Shown in pieces: positions 9,381-21,900 of a stretch of DNA of 42,077 nucleotides. The position numbers and the translations under genes are program-made. The stretch's first letter is position 1. Every line of letters starts with the position of its first letter. The notes beneath the pieces are model-generated. The model ran no database searches, was not told where the DNA came from, and saw only the letters and a program-made list of their open reading frames with translations. The DNA comes from Chromera velia (taxonomy: Eukaryota; Sar; Chromeraceae), in NCBI GenBank assembly GCA_018398765.1, contig JAHBMJ010000716.1, positions 1-42,077 on the forward strand. Reading direction: 5' to 3'.

Positions 9381-9598
9381 AAAGGGGACCATACATATCC
9401 CTTCTACGCGGACCCTCGGCCACCGCCGCCGCCTTATTTGAACTAATTTGAACCTGCGTAACGGTAGTTGATCGGCCGGCCGCCACCACCGCCACGTCGG
9501 GGGACGTCCCCCCCGTCTCCCACATTTATTAATAATTTGCCTACCGCCACCGGTACCACGAAGTTTGGGGACGTCACAAATAGGGTGGCAGGGGCGAT
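9381..9598. repeat. GC-rich dispersed repeat, copy B
   Basis: Second copy of the repeat at 7766-7972, with a 6-bp in-frame insertion (GGTACC at about 9551-9556) and a small duplication TTTGAACTAA near 9436. It is preceded directly by the 28-bp repeat also seen at 3053-3080. The palindromes CGGCCGGCCG and GGGGGACGTCCCCC are both conserved. It lies 300 bp upstream of the J-protein start codon and so may be part of its promoter or 5' UTR region. Confidence 0.8.
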
Positions 9599-9820
9599 GC
9601 GCGAGATGCGCGCGGAGTCTGAGCATGCATGGCGCCACTGGCCGGCTGAGTTCACAGCATTGCATGGTCTGCCCATCAAGTTAGGAGTTTGCGCATGGCA
9701 TGATCTGGTCTGGCTACTGAGTTGCTACCCAGACACATCTAATGTTTTGATAAGTTTCGAACGGGTGACAGAAGTACCGACGGTTTGCTTTGTTTTGTCA
9801 AATTGGAGACGTAGGAGACG

Positions 9821-9852
9821 GAAAGTCTGTCTCTCAGAGAGACTTTTTTGCT
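9821..9852. other. Inverted repeat followed by a T run, upstream of the J-protein gene
   Basis: The sequence AAGTCTGTCTCTC then AGAGAGACTTTTTTG can fold into a stem with a short loop and ends in six T. It lies about 50 bases before the J-protein ATG. It could be a 5' UTR hairpin; a Pol III-type terminator is possible but no small RNA gene was recognised in front of it. Confidence 0.25.
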
Positions 9853-9899
9853 TTCTCAGTTGACCGTCACTAAGACATCAGCGTCCTCTCAACACAAGC

Positions 9900-12128
9900 A
9901 TGGGCCAGTCTCGTTCCAAAGTTCCCGCAAGCAATGTGCAAGCGTTGAGCCTTGCAAAAGGAAAAGACGCACAAGAAAGAGTACGGAGACTTGTACGGGG
10001 GCGCAGTGACGCCGTCTCCTCGCGCTTCCGAGATTTTTATGACCTTTTCGGTCTCAAAAAGTACGCTTCTATCGATGCTCGCACGCAAGAGAAAATTCGA
10101 AGTCGGAGAAAAGAGCTACTCCTCCAGTGGCACCCAGACAAAAACCCCAAGCACATGGCAACTCTCTGTGCAGATATTACAGCATACATTTTGTCTGGAG
10201 AGGCTGTCCTTCTCGATGCTGACAAGAAGCACAGATACGACAAGGAACTCCGCACCGAGGAGAACCCAAAGTGGTGGAATCTCAACTGGTACCTTCGTTG
10301 GGGCTACTCGATTCTCTCCGTGGCTGGAGGCCTGGCGTGCATTGGGTTGGCTGCCACTGCGACTGTCGCATCTGCCGGTGCGCTGACTCCGGCAGCCCTA
10401 AAGCTCGGGGTTGCTGGAAGTGCGCTTTTGACCTCCGGCATCAAGTCTGGCATAAAACAGGGTACCGACCCCAACTGCACCACTGCAGAATTCATTAAGG
10501 ACGCTGTGGTTGGGGGGGTGCAGGGCGGTGCGGGTGGTGCGATTGGGGCAGCTGCAGCGCCCGCAATGGTAGCGGTTGGGGGAGGTGCAGCGATCGGGAT
10601 GGCAGCCGGTGTAGGCGCTGGGGCTGCTGCAGCGTCTCACGTGATTCAGGACGGAGCAGACCTCCTGGTCTCTTCCGGGTCCCTGGGGAAGACTCTCAAG
10701 CAGAGCATCTCAGACGCAAAGACCACAGAGGAGGTCTTTTCAGTCGACAACGCGGTGCGGTTGGTTGCGGGGGTAGCGGTTGGAGCTGCAGCGGGCGCTG
10801 CTGCACAGGCTGTCTCCTCAGCTATTAGTGGAGCCGCCGCGAACAAAGCTGCCGAGCTCGCTGACGATGTGTCGAACGTGTCCAGGCAAGCCCTTCAGCA
10901 GCTGACGGACGGAAAGCCGGTTCTGGAGGGGATGAAAATGGTCAAGGATGCTGCAGTGGATACAGCGAAGAAAGTGGTGAATACGACGGGCGAGGTAGCA
11001 AGGGAAACTGCCAAGACCGTCTTCGCCAAAGCTCTCGGAGGAGGCTTGGCCGGCTCTGCGGTGAACAGCACAGGTCCGTCTGAGAAAGAGCGTATGTATG
11101 GAAGTCTGGTATCACAATTACATACACACTGATTGGCAGAGTCTGTGAGAAAACACCTGCTTGACAAAAAGTACCACACGCTGACCTTTGAGACCATGTA
11201 CTCTGATGCTTCACTCACCCCAGGTCCTGTCTATATAGCGCATGCTTTCAACCCCATGCATGATCTTCTCCCTCATTATAGCGCACTGGTGTGCTTTTTT
11301 GAGTCACTGCATGGCTTCCGGTTTCCTTCCGTCTCGCATGCAGGCCAGAACCTCACTGATCTCGGCATCCGTGCTGTGCATCTCGCGAAAGCCGAGGCAG
11401 ACAAAGAGACCTGGAAGCGAGCCCTGAAGGACTCCTTTGTGCAGTACGCAAGGGACCTTATTTTTGGGTCTGTCGTCACATGCACAGTGGCGGGGACAGC
11501 AGCAGCCGGGGCACAGCGAAGTGCTCAGAAGTTCATGGACAGAGAGAACCCTAGGCTTCTAGGGCTCCAAGATATGGCAAAGGATTTGGACCATCATGAT
11601 CTGGAGGGTCATGCTCGAGAGAGACACGTAGTGCCTCTCGAGGCCTTGGAGACACGACAGGACCTGCAGAAGCGGAAGAGTCCTAGCAGCGGCTTTCATT
11701 CCGACAGCTACCAGGAAAAGGCTGTCCAGCGGTTCAGCGAAACACAAAAAAATCCCGTAGAGATGGGGGAGTCAGTCGGTGTTGCCGTTCGAAAGACTGA
11801 GGGAGGCGAGTATGAGTACACAGAGTGTTCGAAGGCCAACGTTTTTTACCGTGACGGTAGCCTAGTGACCGCCTATCCGATTCCCAGCCCGGATGCACAG
11901 TGGCAGTCCAGTCCCCCGAACATGGAGGGATCTGCGGCCCTGAACATCACAAACCGGACCCGGTCCTGCGCACCCCTGTCCCAGTCCCTTGCACAGTCCT
12001 TCCGTTCAGTTACCAGTCAGGTGTCAACCGTCCCGAAGAAGCACCAGCTAGTCAGCCTCTATCCCCCCGTGGCCGGAGAGTTGCAAGAATACACGGCGGA
12101 AGATCTGGAGGATCTTGAAGATGAGTGA
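9900..12128 (+). CDS. J-domain (DnaJ-like) protein with myristoylation-type N-terminus and Gly/Ala-rich core
   Basis: Exon 1 is 9900-11091 and exon 2 is 11140-12128. The 48-bp intron (GTATGT...GGCAG) carries an in-frame TGA (11130-11132), so an unspliced message would stop after 410 codons; spliced, the product is about 726 residues. A second optional in-frame interval (11224-11343) also has GT...AG ends. MGQSRSK fits the G2...S6 N-myristoylation consensus. Residues 44-115 form a J domain with the diagnostic HPD at 78-80 and the final helix DKKHRYDKE; in J proteins HPD stimulates the ATPase of Hsp70. Residues about 136-320 are Gly/Ala-rich and hydrophobic, with GxxxG-type spacing, suggesting membrane association. 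Several amphipathic Ala/Lys/Asp repeats follow (about 320-395). The C-terminus is acidic (EDLEDLEDE). It is not a canonical type I, II or III DnaJ. The partner Hsp70 and location are unknown; a membrane-anchored co-chaperone is inferred. Confidence 0.85.
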
Positions 12129-14207
12129 GTGTGTCCAGCTGTTTAAATCGACATCCGTGTTTGCCTGTCGGTTAAACACTCGGTTTCTTCGTTTATTTGC
12201 CGGTTCGTTTTTTTGGCTGTTTGCTTCTTTGTTCACTTCTGGGTTCGCTTGTTTAGCTATTTTGGCACCCCTTTACTTGTTTTTCTCCTTCCTTGTTTTT
12301 TCGCTTTTCTCTTCGTTTGTTCCTTTGATTGACAGGTCTGTTCGTTTGTTTGTTTGTTTGTTGTTTTTTCTGAAAGTTTGTCAGAGCTCCTGGCTGTCAA
12401 TACGTGTATCTCCAAGTTCCGAAAAGCTGTGATTGATACACATGCAGTCACCAACCAAATTGAATCACCAGGCTGAGCTCAGAAATGTGCCCCTCCGTCT
12501 CTTACATACAGTCTCCAAGCATGCATGCATTTCTTTAAATAAGTGCAGGGAGCCCACTGAAATCGAAGATGGGCCTTCGGAGACCGAAATCGGGTCTGAA
12601 GATCGACCTCTAGTATGGAGCGCCTGCGGCGGTAAGTGTCATCGCCCTGCCTCTGTCTGTAGCGCTTCGCGGCACCTTCGCTTCTTGGTCCTCATGAAAT
12701 GCATGCGAACGGGTTTCGGAAAGACCCTCTAGCTCTCAGCGTCTGTCTGTCTTCTCCTTTGTGTCATTGATTCCCTAAGGCTTTCTCGCTCCTCCACATC
12801 ACCCCGTTTGCTGTGTGGTCGACAACCATGGGTGCATCTCAAATCTCCTTTCGCGCCTCCGTTTGTTTCGTTGACTCCTTGCAGGGTGAAGAGGCTTGCC
12901 CTGCTCCCTAGACCTTCGCGTGTTAGAAAGCCCCATGCAAAATCGGTTTTTTTGGCGAGAGAGGCAAGCGAGCAAAAGTCTCATGCTCGTTTGAGTGGGA
13001 AAGCGACACCCCTCTTTTGACCAGGGTACCCCTATGCAGTTAGCAAATACTTTTGCAATTCTCATTTTTCTTCATGAGGGTGTCCAAGATCGCAGATGCT
13101 GTTCGGGCTACTACAGAGAGTATTTGCACGGGTTGGCAGCTTCTCGTTCACTCCAATCGTGATGAACGTGGGAATCCTCTGCATGAAAAAAAAACGCTCA
13201 CCAATTTCTGGTTTGCTTCACCGTGACTGTGTGTGCATTTTCTCTTCAATCCAATCCCTGTTCAGGCGTCTACGAGTGCAACTTTTCACCATAGACTTGT
13301 TATCCGTCTGACTACTAGTAGCCGTCTCAGAGGCTGTCAGAGCAATTTCTAAATCAATTTGGAGGTTCTTTTAGTGCTGCTTTGACATGTTTTCTTACCA
13401 TCTGTATGTTGAAAAAATAATATTTGCAGAAAAGTCGAAACTATAGAGTCTGAGTCGAGAAGCAGTCTCAAAAGCTGTCCTAGCTAGTGTCCTAGTCTAA
13501 GTATAGGTTAAATTCCATGTATCTAGCTATATATAACTTATAATAATATATAAGTCAAATTAATGATATAAATCGGAATCTGGGCTTTTACATATATTAA
13601 GTGTATGTTACTCAGTACTAGACTCATGCAGTAGTATTAGCAAAGTGTGAGATCATGCAAACAGAATTTTTTTTCTATGGATTTTTTCTTTAAAAAATAG
13701 AATTTAAAAAAATTAAAAATTATTTTAGCTAGTATTTTAGTCATACACGGTACACCACATACAGTATTACACATAACAGTAAAACAATGCTTTTTATTGG
13801 CATTGTAGACTAATTTATAGTCAAACTAGTAACAAGCTAGGCGATAAGTGTATATACAAAATAAAAAATTACTGTTTCTGACAACTGAAATCATAATTTA
13901 AAATAGTAACAGCTAACTGCAGCTGAGTGTTATCTGAGTCATAATCTGACTCCAAGCATGAATATCAATCGAAAAGGTTTTAGTTTAGGTTTTAACGCTT
14001 TATAAACAGTTACGATACGACGCGCATGACTAACACTAAAAATGGTACCATTAAGTTTCAACCAGTAGCTTAAATCCTGGAAAGTTTGTATACAATAGGA
14101 TAGGAGCTTCATTGTCAACAATGTCAAGTGTCAACTTGAAATTGTTTCATTTAGCTGCGTCTGTGCTGATTTGTCTGCAGCGTGCGAGTAGAATTACCGG
14201 CCGGTCA
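12129..14207. other. Convergent intergenic region, no gene recognised
   Basis: 12129-12420 is a degenerate GTTT/GTTC pyrimidine-rich tract, probably the 3' UTR of the J-protein gene. 12430-13080 is mixed DNA with one TGCATGCA at 12522-12529 and no supported ORF. 13320-14160 is strongly AT-rich, with weak dispersed words (TAGCTAG, CTCAGAGGCTGT near 13326). A 62-codon minus-strand frame (13939-14127) lies just downstream of the RAP-like gene and has no recognised similarity. Confidence 0.5.
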
Positions 14208-16410
14208 TCAAGTCGACTGCATTTTCTGGGGGGCTGGTGTTTCAAAGTAGCTTCTTTGAGGAATTGACTGCGGTATGTGAAAGAGCTCACAGCTCAAAGA
14301 ATGTGTTTGGAGCATTCTTTCTTTGGTTCCTTCTTTGTCTGTCTGATTGGCATTTGCTTTCTGCCATCGCAGGTTGAGGTCACCAATATTTACTCTGACA
14401 CACTCTGGTTGCCCTCCTGGAATCAGCAGATCAACGGAAAAGACTCCCGCCACATCATTACTGTTGCACCGCACACACCGCTCCCCCGGTGCGACCCCTG
14501 GAGAACAATCACTTGAAGCCGCCGGAGAGGACTGGACAGTCACTGTCCCTGAGGGAAGAGCGTCAAGAACTTCGGAGAGGAAGGATGTTGAGGGCCCACA
14601 GTCCACTGGACTCCGGCTGGCGCCTTCCTCAGTTCTCCATTCTTTTCGACGTACTTCTAAAGACTCGTCCGCTGTGCTGTTCCCCCACAATACCCCTTCT
14701 CTGCCTGCATCAGTCGACTGGGCAGGCCTCTGGCTTTCCCTTTCATCTGTTAAAGCGCTGACTCGACCTCTGCTCTGTGCTGCGGAAGGAAGGAGGTCAA
14801 TCAGGGCTCCCAATTCTGTAAGCAAGAACATTGAGATCGGGAGGGGGGGGCAGGAGCAGCTGAACGACCAGATGGACAATTGGGAATGCATTCCGCGTTT
14901 TCGGCCAATGGAGGGCTTTGGTGGGAGAAGGGCGCGAAAGAGAGACAGAGCAGATCAAGCGGACATCTATATATTAATATAAAGGAGACGTTCAGAATCA
15001 ATCACGTCAAACAGCAAAGAGGGCACATGCATATTCGATTCGTCCATATTCTCTCTCTTCCGTCATCTATCTGGCTTTTCAGATACGTATACACTCACAC
15101 GGAAACCAACGAACCTGCAGACTTTGCTCTTCCAAACAGCTTGGGGTCTCCAGCAGCTGCCGCAAAGAGAGACATCAAAGAAAGCCCACAGTTGAGGACC
15201 GTCTCCAAATTCTCCGCAAACTCCGAGTCTCCTCCCCCCTCCAGTCTTCTTCCTTCACTCCCCCACTCTAACCTCTCGTCTCTTTCCAAAGGGGAGCATG
15301 AATCCTTCACGTCCCCGACAGACTCCTCAAGCATCACCCCTGACAACTCCCCCGAGGCGAATCTAGACTCCGACACCCCAACACAATCATGCTCCCTCTC
15401 ACTGAACTTCCCCTGAGACCCTCTGGCCCCTTCACTCTCCAATGCGACTCCAATCTTTTTGGGTCGAATCTTTTCTGCCAACTGTGCAACGGCAGACGCA
15501 GACTCTGAGAGCACTTCTCTCAACAGGACAGATTGTCCGTCATACCGGTTCGCTTCTTCCTCCTTCCCTCCGCTCTCCCTCTGTCTCTGCAATTCCAGCC
15601 ACGGTCCACCAGAGCAGAGAGCCGCAGCACCAGACAGTGCACTCAACTCGTCGCCGATCGTCTCCAAATCTTTCTTCTCCATTCCCTCCCCCTTTTCTGA
15701 CATTACTCGGAGTTTCTCTCGTGTCTGTCTCCACAGTCGCTGAATCAGATCCAAATCCAAAGCATCCAGCTGAGCAAGGCCCACTACTGTCTGGCTGTGT
15801 GTCCTAAAGAGAGGCGCTTTCTCCTCCTCAGACCCCCCAAACAAAAAACGATCCCTACATGCCCTCAGAAGTTCCACATGCTGGAGACGGTCAGAGGCAA
15901 GGAAGGAGATCAGGAGGGCCCCTAGAGAATCAACCAACTCCACGTTCTCATTCGCACAGATCCCTGTAGACAGTCCTCCCCTCTTCCCTCTTCCAGCTCC
16001 CGGCAGTCCCAACCAGAGCTCGGCGCACAAGTCACTCACCCGCTCCACCAAAGGTCCGTGGGCCTCCGGGAGGCTTCTTCGGATTTCATGAAGGAACGGG
16101 GGCAGCACCTGTGGGCACGGAAGGGACACACATGACGACAGATGCATCCATCTCTTTCATGTCATGAGCATTCAGGCAGGCAGAGGAGTAAGGCAAGGCG
16201 ATAAAATGAATTGCGACATACCAGTGACCCTCATCCTGCGCCTCGAATGCTGCGTACCCTTTCTGTCTGTCTCGACCTTCCTTCATGGAGTCAAAGCGTT
16301 GTTGAAATCTAATGTCAAGACGTCGTAGAGAGTATCTGTAGGGGCGTGTGCGTGCGCCCCTGTGTGATTATGTATATATACGTATATATACATATGTGTG
16401 TGTGTGTGTG

Positions 16411-16469
<59 letters not shown>

Positions 16470-16482
16470 CTATGTATGTATG

Positions 16483-16555
<73 letters not shown>

Positions 16556-18916
16556 CGGAAAGGTGTCGACGAACCTTCAGAATGGGACGCCAGGAAGGAT
16601 GCCCCCTCCCATCGGCGTCTGACCCTCCTCCCAAAATTCTCTCCATCTCCTCCCCCAGCATCGCTCTTTCGTGGGAGCCTTTCTCCGTTTCTTCCCCCGA
16701 GCTGATTCTGTATGCTGGCGTCTCTCGCTCTCGCCTCAGGACAGCCACTGCCTCCTCCAGACGGGAGGTCAAGGCAGACACACCAATCTCTGTTATGCAA
16801 CGAGAGCGGACACCCTGCTCAGAAGTCAAAAATCACAAAGGAGAAATAATTCTGTCGGGGTCTGTGCCTCCATCCACAGGGACAAAGAAAAGCGAGACAA
16901 GGTGAAAGAAAATCTTGCTCTCACGAAGAGAATGTGGAAGAACACCCATGTGAGCGTGACGACCACCCATCCTGCATCTTCGTTTTGAGTGTCTGTCCTA
17001 CTGCGAAGGTCTTCAACCATGGCAAACACAGAGAGAGCATCTGTGTGCAAGCACGTCCACCGGCAGCTAGGACTATTTAGTGGGCTGCATTGAGAGTGCG
17101 CACCGACCCCCATCCCCCGATGTTTCTACAGACGCCCGTACATTTGCACGCTATATTCTTTGCCAAGTTTCCTGCCTGCACCCTCCCTGCCTGCCAGCCT
17201 GCCTCCCTGCCTCCCTGCGACTCAAGCAAGCCTCCTTTTCCTTTTTGATGCCCCCGCTTTCAAGGTTGGTCTGCCGACTCTTCTCCATTTTCTTGCTTGT
17301 GAATATCTGCAAGAAGGAAGAACCTGCGATGAAAGAAAGAGAAACAAATCGAACGAACCCCCACGTCATCTCCCTCCCTCCTCGCGTGTCAACTTACTAG
17401 CGAGAGGAGGAAGTTGAGGAGCTTCACAAGAGCGAGGAGCGGGTACTCGGGCAGGCTCACGGGCTTCGGCAACAGCGAGGAATGCACCAAGCCATCGCCT
17501 CTCCCACCCCTTCTGTGTCTCTCCTCTCGGATCCCTTCCACCGCTGTGCCACCGACAACCTGCAAGAGACGCGAGAAGAAAGACGTGGGTAAAGAAGAAG
17601 AAGAAGAAGAAGAAGCAGAAGAAGAAGCAGAAGAAGAAGCAGAAGAAGAAGCAGAAAAAGAGGCAGAAGAAGAAGAAGAAGAAGAAGAAGACGAAGAAGA
17701 AGAAAACGAAGAAGAAGAAGAAGAAGAAGAAGAAGAAGAAGAAACAAAAGAAGAAGAAGAAGAAGAAGAAGAAGAAGAAGAAGAAAACGAAGAAGAAGAA
17801 AACGAAGAAGAAGAAAACGAAGAAGAAGAAGAAGAAGAAGAAGAAGACGTGGAACAAAATCGCCAAAAGAAGGGTGCAAAAGGGAAAACTACTTCACCCG
17901 AAACGTCGCTGAAAGACGGGACTGACGGTGGGACGAGTGCGAAAGGGAAGGGATGAAGCTGGCAAAGAGAACTCATCCTGAGCACGCAGTACGAATTATG
18001 CGCAATTAGAGCGTGCGTTGTTGTCTTGGCTTCCGACCGCAAGAGGAAAAAAAAAGCTGTCTCGCTCCCCCATTTTTCTTATTTTTCCACCCCAAGAACA
18101 ACACGATGATCCTTTGTGATTCTCTCTCGCACACCTAGTGCCCCTTTTGTCAGTTCCCCCCCTGACCTCGCACAAAGATTCCAGGGCTCTCCCCCAAGTC
18201 AGGGATAGATTCTTCAGATCGTCTAAAAGGGCGTTGTCACTTTCCCCTTTTTTTCTTAGCCCCCCCTTTACTTCTTCCACACCGACTTCTCCCAATGAAT
18301 CGAGGGGGGGAGAAGAATACGAAGGGCGGAGAGGAATGGAGGGAAACTGAGGGCACCTGAAGGGAGGCGCCTGAACGAGACGGCGAATCTCCCGAAGCGT
18401 GAAGGCAAAATCTGCACAGACTCGAAAGCAGACACAACGAAGACAGACAGACACGGACACATGACTTGTGCACTCCTACACACGCACGCACTCATGAACA
18501 CACACAGTGTTCACGCGCTCACTCTCTCTCTCTCATACACACACACAAACATACACATGCACCTTAAGGGGTGTTTACTGATTGTTTCTTGAGGACCATT
18601 TCACAACAACAGAGATTGATTTCACACAGACTGGAAGAGGGGAAAACTCAATCAATACAGATATCTGACTCAAACGAGACGGACCACAAATGTTTTGAGG
18701 GTCCAAAAAGATCAGAGAGCTCTTAGAGGCAACATCGCCGCCTTCTATCCCCGAAGGAGAGGGTGAACGACAGGCTGAGGAAGGGAACCCACTCTGACCA
18801 TATTCCCCTTCTTTTCCTTCTTCCAGCACAGCCTCCTCTGATGACCTCTCCAGAGTCGGCCCCGCAGCATCTGCTCCGACACACCCACACAGACACACAC
18901 ACACACACACACAGAC

Positions 18917-18954
<38 letters not shown>

Positions 18955-21900
18955 CTCAGAAAAAAAACGTGTTTGCTCTCTCACAGAAGAAAGGCGGTCA
19001 AACGAAGATCGGTCATCGCAGAACGAAGATCACTTTTGGCTCATCTGCCACTTATTCGGAGTGGGTGTGTGTCACTCTTTCCCTCACTCACGCACTCTCT
19101 TGCTCACGCACTCACTCGCTCACTCGAGTGTACGTCCACTTCTTCACACCCCTTCCTCCTCCTTGTTATTTCCTGCCTGACCTTCGAGAAGACCTCTCAT
19201 GCATTTATTTTCATACAGAATTCATACAGAAAATAAATGCGTGCCTGACCTTCGAGAAGACCTCTCAGCCGTCTCACCACGGCCTGACTCAGGACCGGAT
19301 CTCTCGACAAACACCGTCGCAGGGGGGGTGGCAAGTCCAGAGAGGAGAACGGAGAGAACAGCTGCAGAAAGAAAAAAGACATGAAGGAAATCAATCGCGA
19401 GGAAAAAATGAAAAGCTGAGCGCCATAGAGAGAAAAACCGGAGAAAGAAGAAGGGCCAATTCTAAAGAAAGAGAAGAGAAAGGGAAACGACAAGACGACA
19501 AGTCCAAACGGCAGAAGTGCGAATACGAACAACGCATCATGCACCCACTCACATGCATATCCTTTCGCTCAGTGTATTTGTTCCATGCCCTGACTACGCA
19601 CCTTCACAAGGGATGCCAGCAATGCGCAAGTGCTTCTCATTTCCACTGAGGTCACATCACGCCCCCTCATCTTCCCGCCGCGTGAATGGGAAGCCCCGGC
19701 AGGCGGTTGAGAGGACACGGACGACGTGGAACGATCTTCTGTCCCTCCCCCCCCCCCCCCCCCTGCCAAGAGGGCTTTGAGACAATCGAGAAAGGCGCCT
19801 TCTGCTCGCACGTCATCGGGTTCTATCAGGGAGACAAACCGAGTCAGGAGGACGCCCGTCTCTCCCTCCCCAACTCTATGCACACCCTCAGACCGCAACA
19901 AAGACGTCAAACAATCAAGAACAGACGAGACTGAAGGCCCCAACAAGTGCCTGTCTCCTTTTTCGTTCGCACACGCAACTTTGTCTGCTGCAGTCAACAC
20001 TGCACAAATATCCCTGACTGCCTGAGCCTGACGGTGGGGTATTCTAGAGCCGGCTGCTTTCTGCCCCTCCTCCACAGCCGCTCTCACCAGAGCACTTACC
20101 CTCTCCATATTTCTCCTCTCACTCACCCCTGCCGAAAGTTCAAATGCCGCTAGAGCATTCAACACTTGCACAATGTCCAGAAGCTGCCATTGTAGACCAC
20201 TCTCCCCTCTCTCTCCCGCTGTCACCTGACGAGCAACTAGCGACAAAAGACGGTCAAAACTCAACCTTGCCTGCACACTCGGCTGATGTCTCCTCGATGC
20301 CCCTGCAAGACCTACCGCAATCCACGCAAAGTCCTGCCCCTGCACCACACGCTGCCGGGCCATACGGCGGGATCGTTCCGACGTCACACCGTCATCAGCC
20401 TCACCCAGGGTCTCGGCCACAAACCCGCTTTCAATCATCAGATCAACACACGCAGAGAGACGACCCCGCAGTCCCCGTACGGACCCCACGCGCGACTCGC
20501 CACACGCTGCTGCAGCCGATGCGACTGCAACGAAAGTGTGGACTTGCTCGCGAATGTCGGGCTGCTCTTCCGTTGGAAGCCGCCGACCTACCTCCTCCAG
20601 ACTCACCCTTCCCCTTTCACTGCGCACAAAATGATCCGTCAGCTCTTCCAAAAAGTCTGTCAACCTTGCCCAAGAGCTTGCAGTTGCATGCGGAGGCAGG
20701 CAGGCATTTTGCAGCTGTTTGTTGCTCTTAAGTCGCTGCAATGACTTGTCTGTGTCTATCAACATTCTTGTCAAATGGAAAGCCTGCGTGGATGAATATC
20801 TGCTGACCCTCTCCCCCCCTTCCCTTGACATTCTCAATCCATCCAGGCAACGCGATAGAACTGTGTCTGTCACGCGTAGCAAGCCTGCAAGAAGGTCGCG
20901 TGTCTGTGTCTGAGACGCAGGAGAGGCAAGTGGTCGCCCCTCCTGCTTATTGAAAAGCAGAGAGGGGGAGAATTTATGCAACGCCAGAGAGATGAAAGTC
21001 AGGTTTTCGTTTGTCAATTCTTCCTGACTGGACAGAGACGAGAAGAGAGGCAGGAGGGCCCCGAGAACTTTCGCCTGACTAGACGGATGGAAGAAATCCA
21101 TTTTAGACACAGACTGCAACACAGTGCACAGGTCTCGGGTGTTTCCCTCGCGTTCATCTCGATGACAGACGTAGACGGAAGAAGAGTGGGCTTCTGGTTC
21201 CTGTCTCTGTCTCTGAAACATGCGAAGGTAGGCAGTGAGGGAATCTGCAAAGGATGTGGGGGGCTTGAATCGGATCTTCGCAAGGCTGCTGAGAAATTTG
21301 CACAGGTCCTTCATACGGAGGTCACTTCTTTTCTGCGTCTGTCTCTCCACCCTGGTCTCTCCCCGGATAAGAGCCCGAGATTTCACGGCGGAGGAGCTGC
21401 ACATCTCCTGGAGGAGGGTATCCATCCTCAAGGTCATCGCGAGGAGACAGGAGTCCAGAGAGGAGACGGCAGAAGTGCCGTGGAGACGCTCTACATTGGG
21501 CCGAGCAAGTGCGAGAGGATTGACAAAATAAGCCAATTGCACGGCAGACAGGTAACTCGACCTGGCCTCTGCCATCCTTGCAACTGCCTCCCAAAACTCT
21601 GCATCTCCGTATCCTGTCTTCGCTGTGTGGGTAAGGAGAGCAGTATAGAGTTCTGGTTGGTGCTGGATCTTCTGGAGAATCTGTGTGGACATTCCGGCAA
21701 CAAACTGAAGATCCGTCTCGAAAGACGCCCTTCCCCTGGTCTCTGCAGCCCTCTCTATGCTCTTCAACTTGTCAATCAAAACGGAATCGGGGAGAGGAGA
21801 GACGAAGACGGAACTGCTATGAGGCTCAGGAAGGCTCCTCTTGTCCGACGGTTCACGGACTCTCCGTAGACCGGGCGGCACCCGTCTCGCCGTCTCCGCA

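Noticed and set aside
9297..9665. 122-codon minus-strand ORF over repeat copy B
   Set aside because: Mostly dispersed repeat sequence; only the short stretch shared with copy A is of interest and is reported as a finding.
16086..16311. Possible RAP-like exon reading RFDSMKEGRDRQKGYAAFE with a GTATGT donor
   Set aside because: No splice combination joins it in frame to the exon starting at 16108, while 16575 joins 16108 directly in phase 0.
17366..18042. Glu-rich, Ser-rich and Phe/Leu-rich ORFs across the GAA tract
   Set aside because: They are repeat translations; the tract lies in an intron of the RAP-like gene between phase-matched exons.
20976..21869. 297-codon plus-strand ORF, and similar ones at 20144-20731 and 14347-14982
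   Set aside because: They are antisense to the RAP-like exons, whose helical protein reads much better, and they have no motif.
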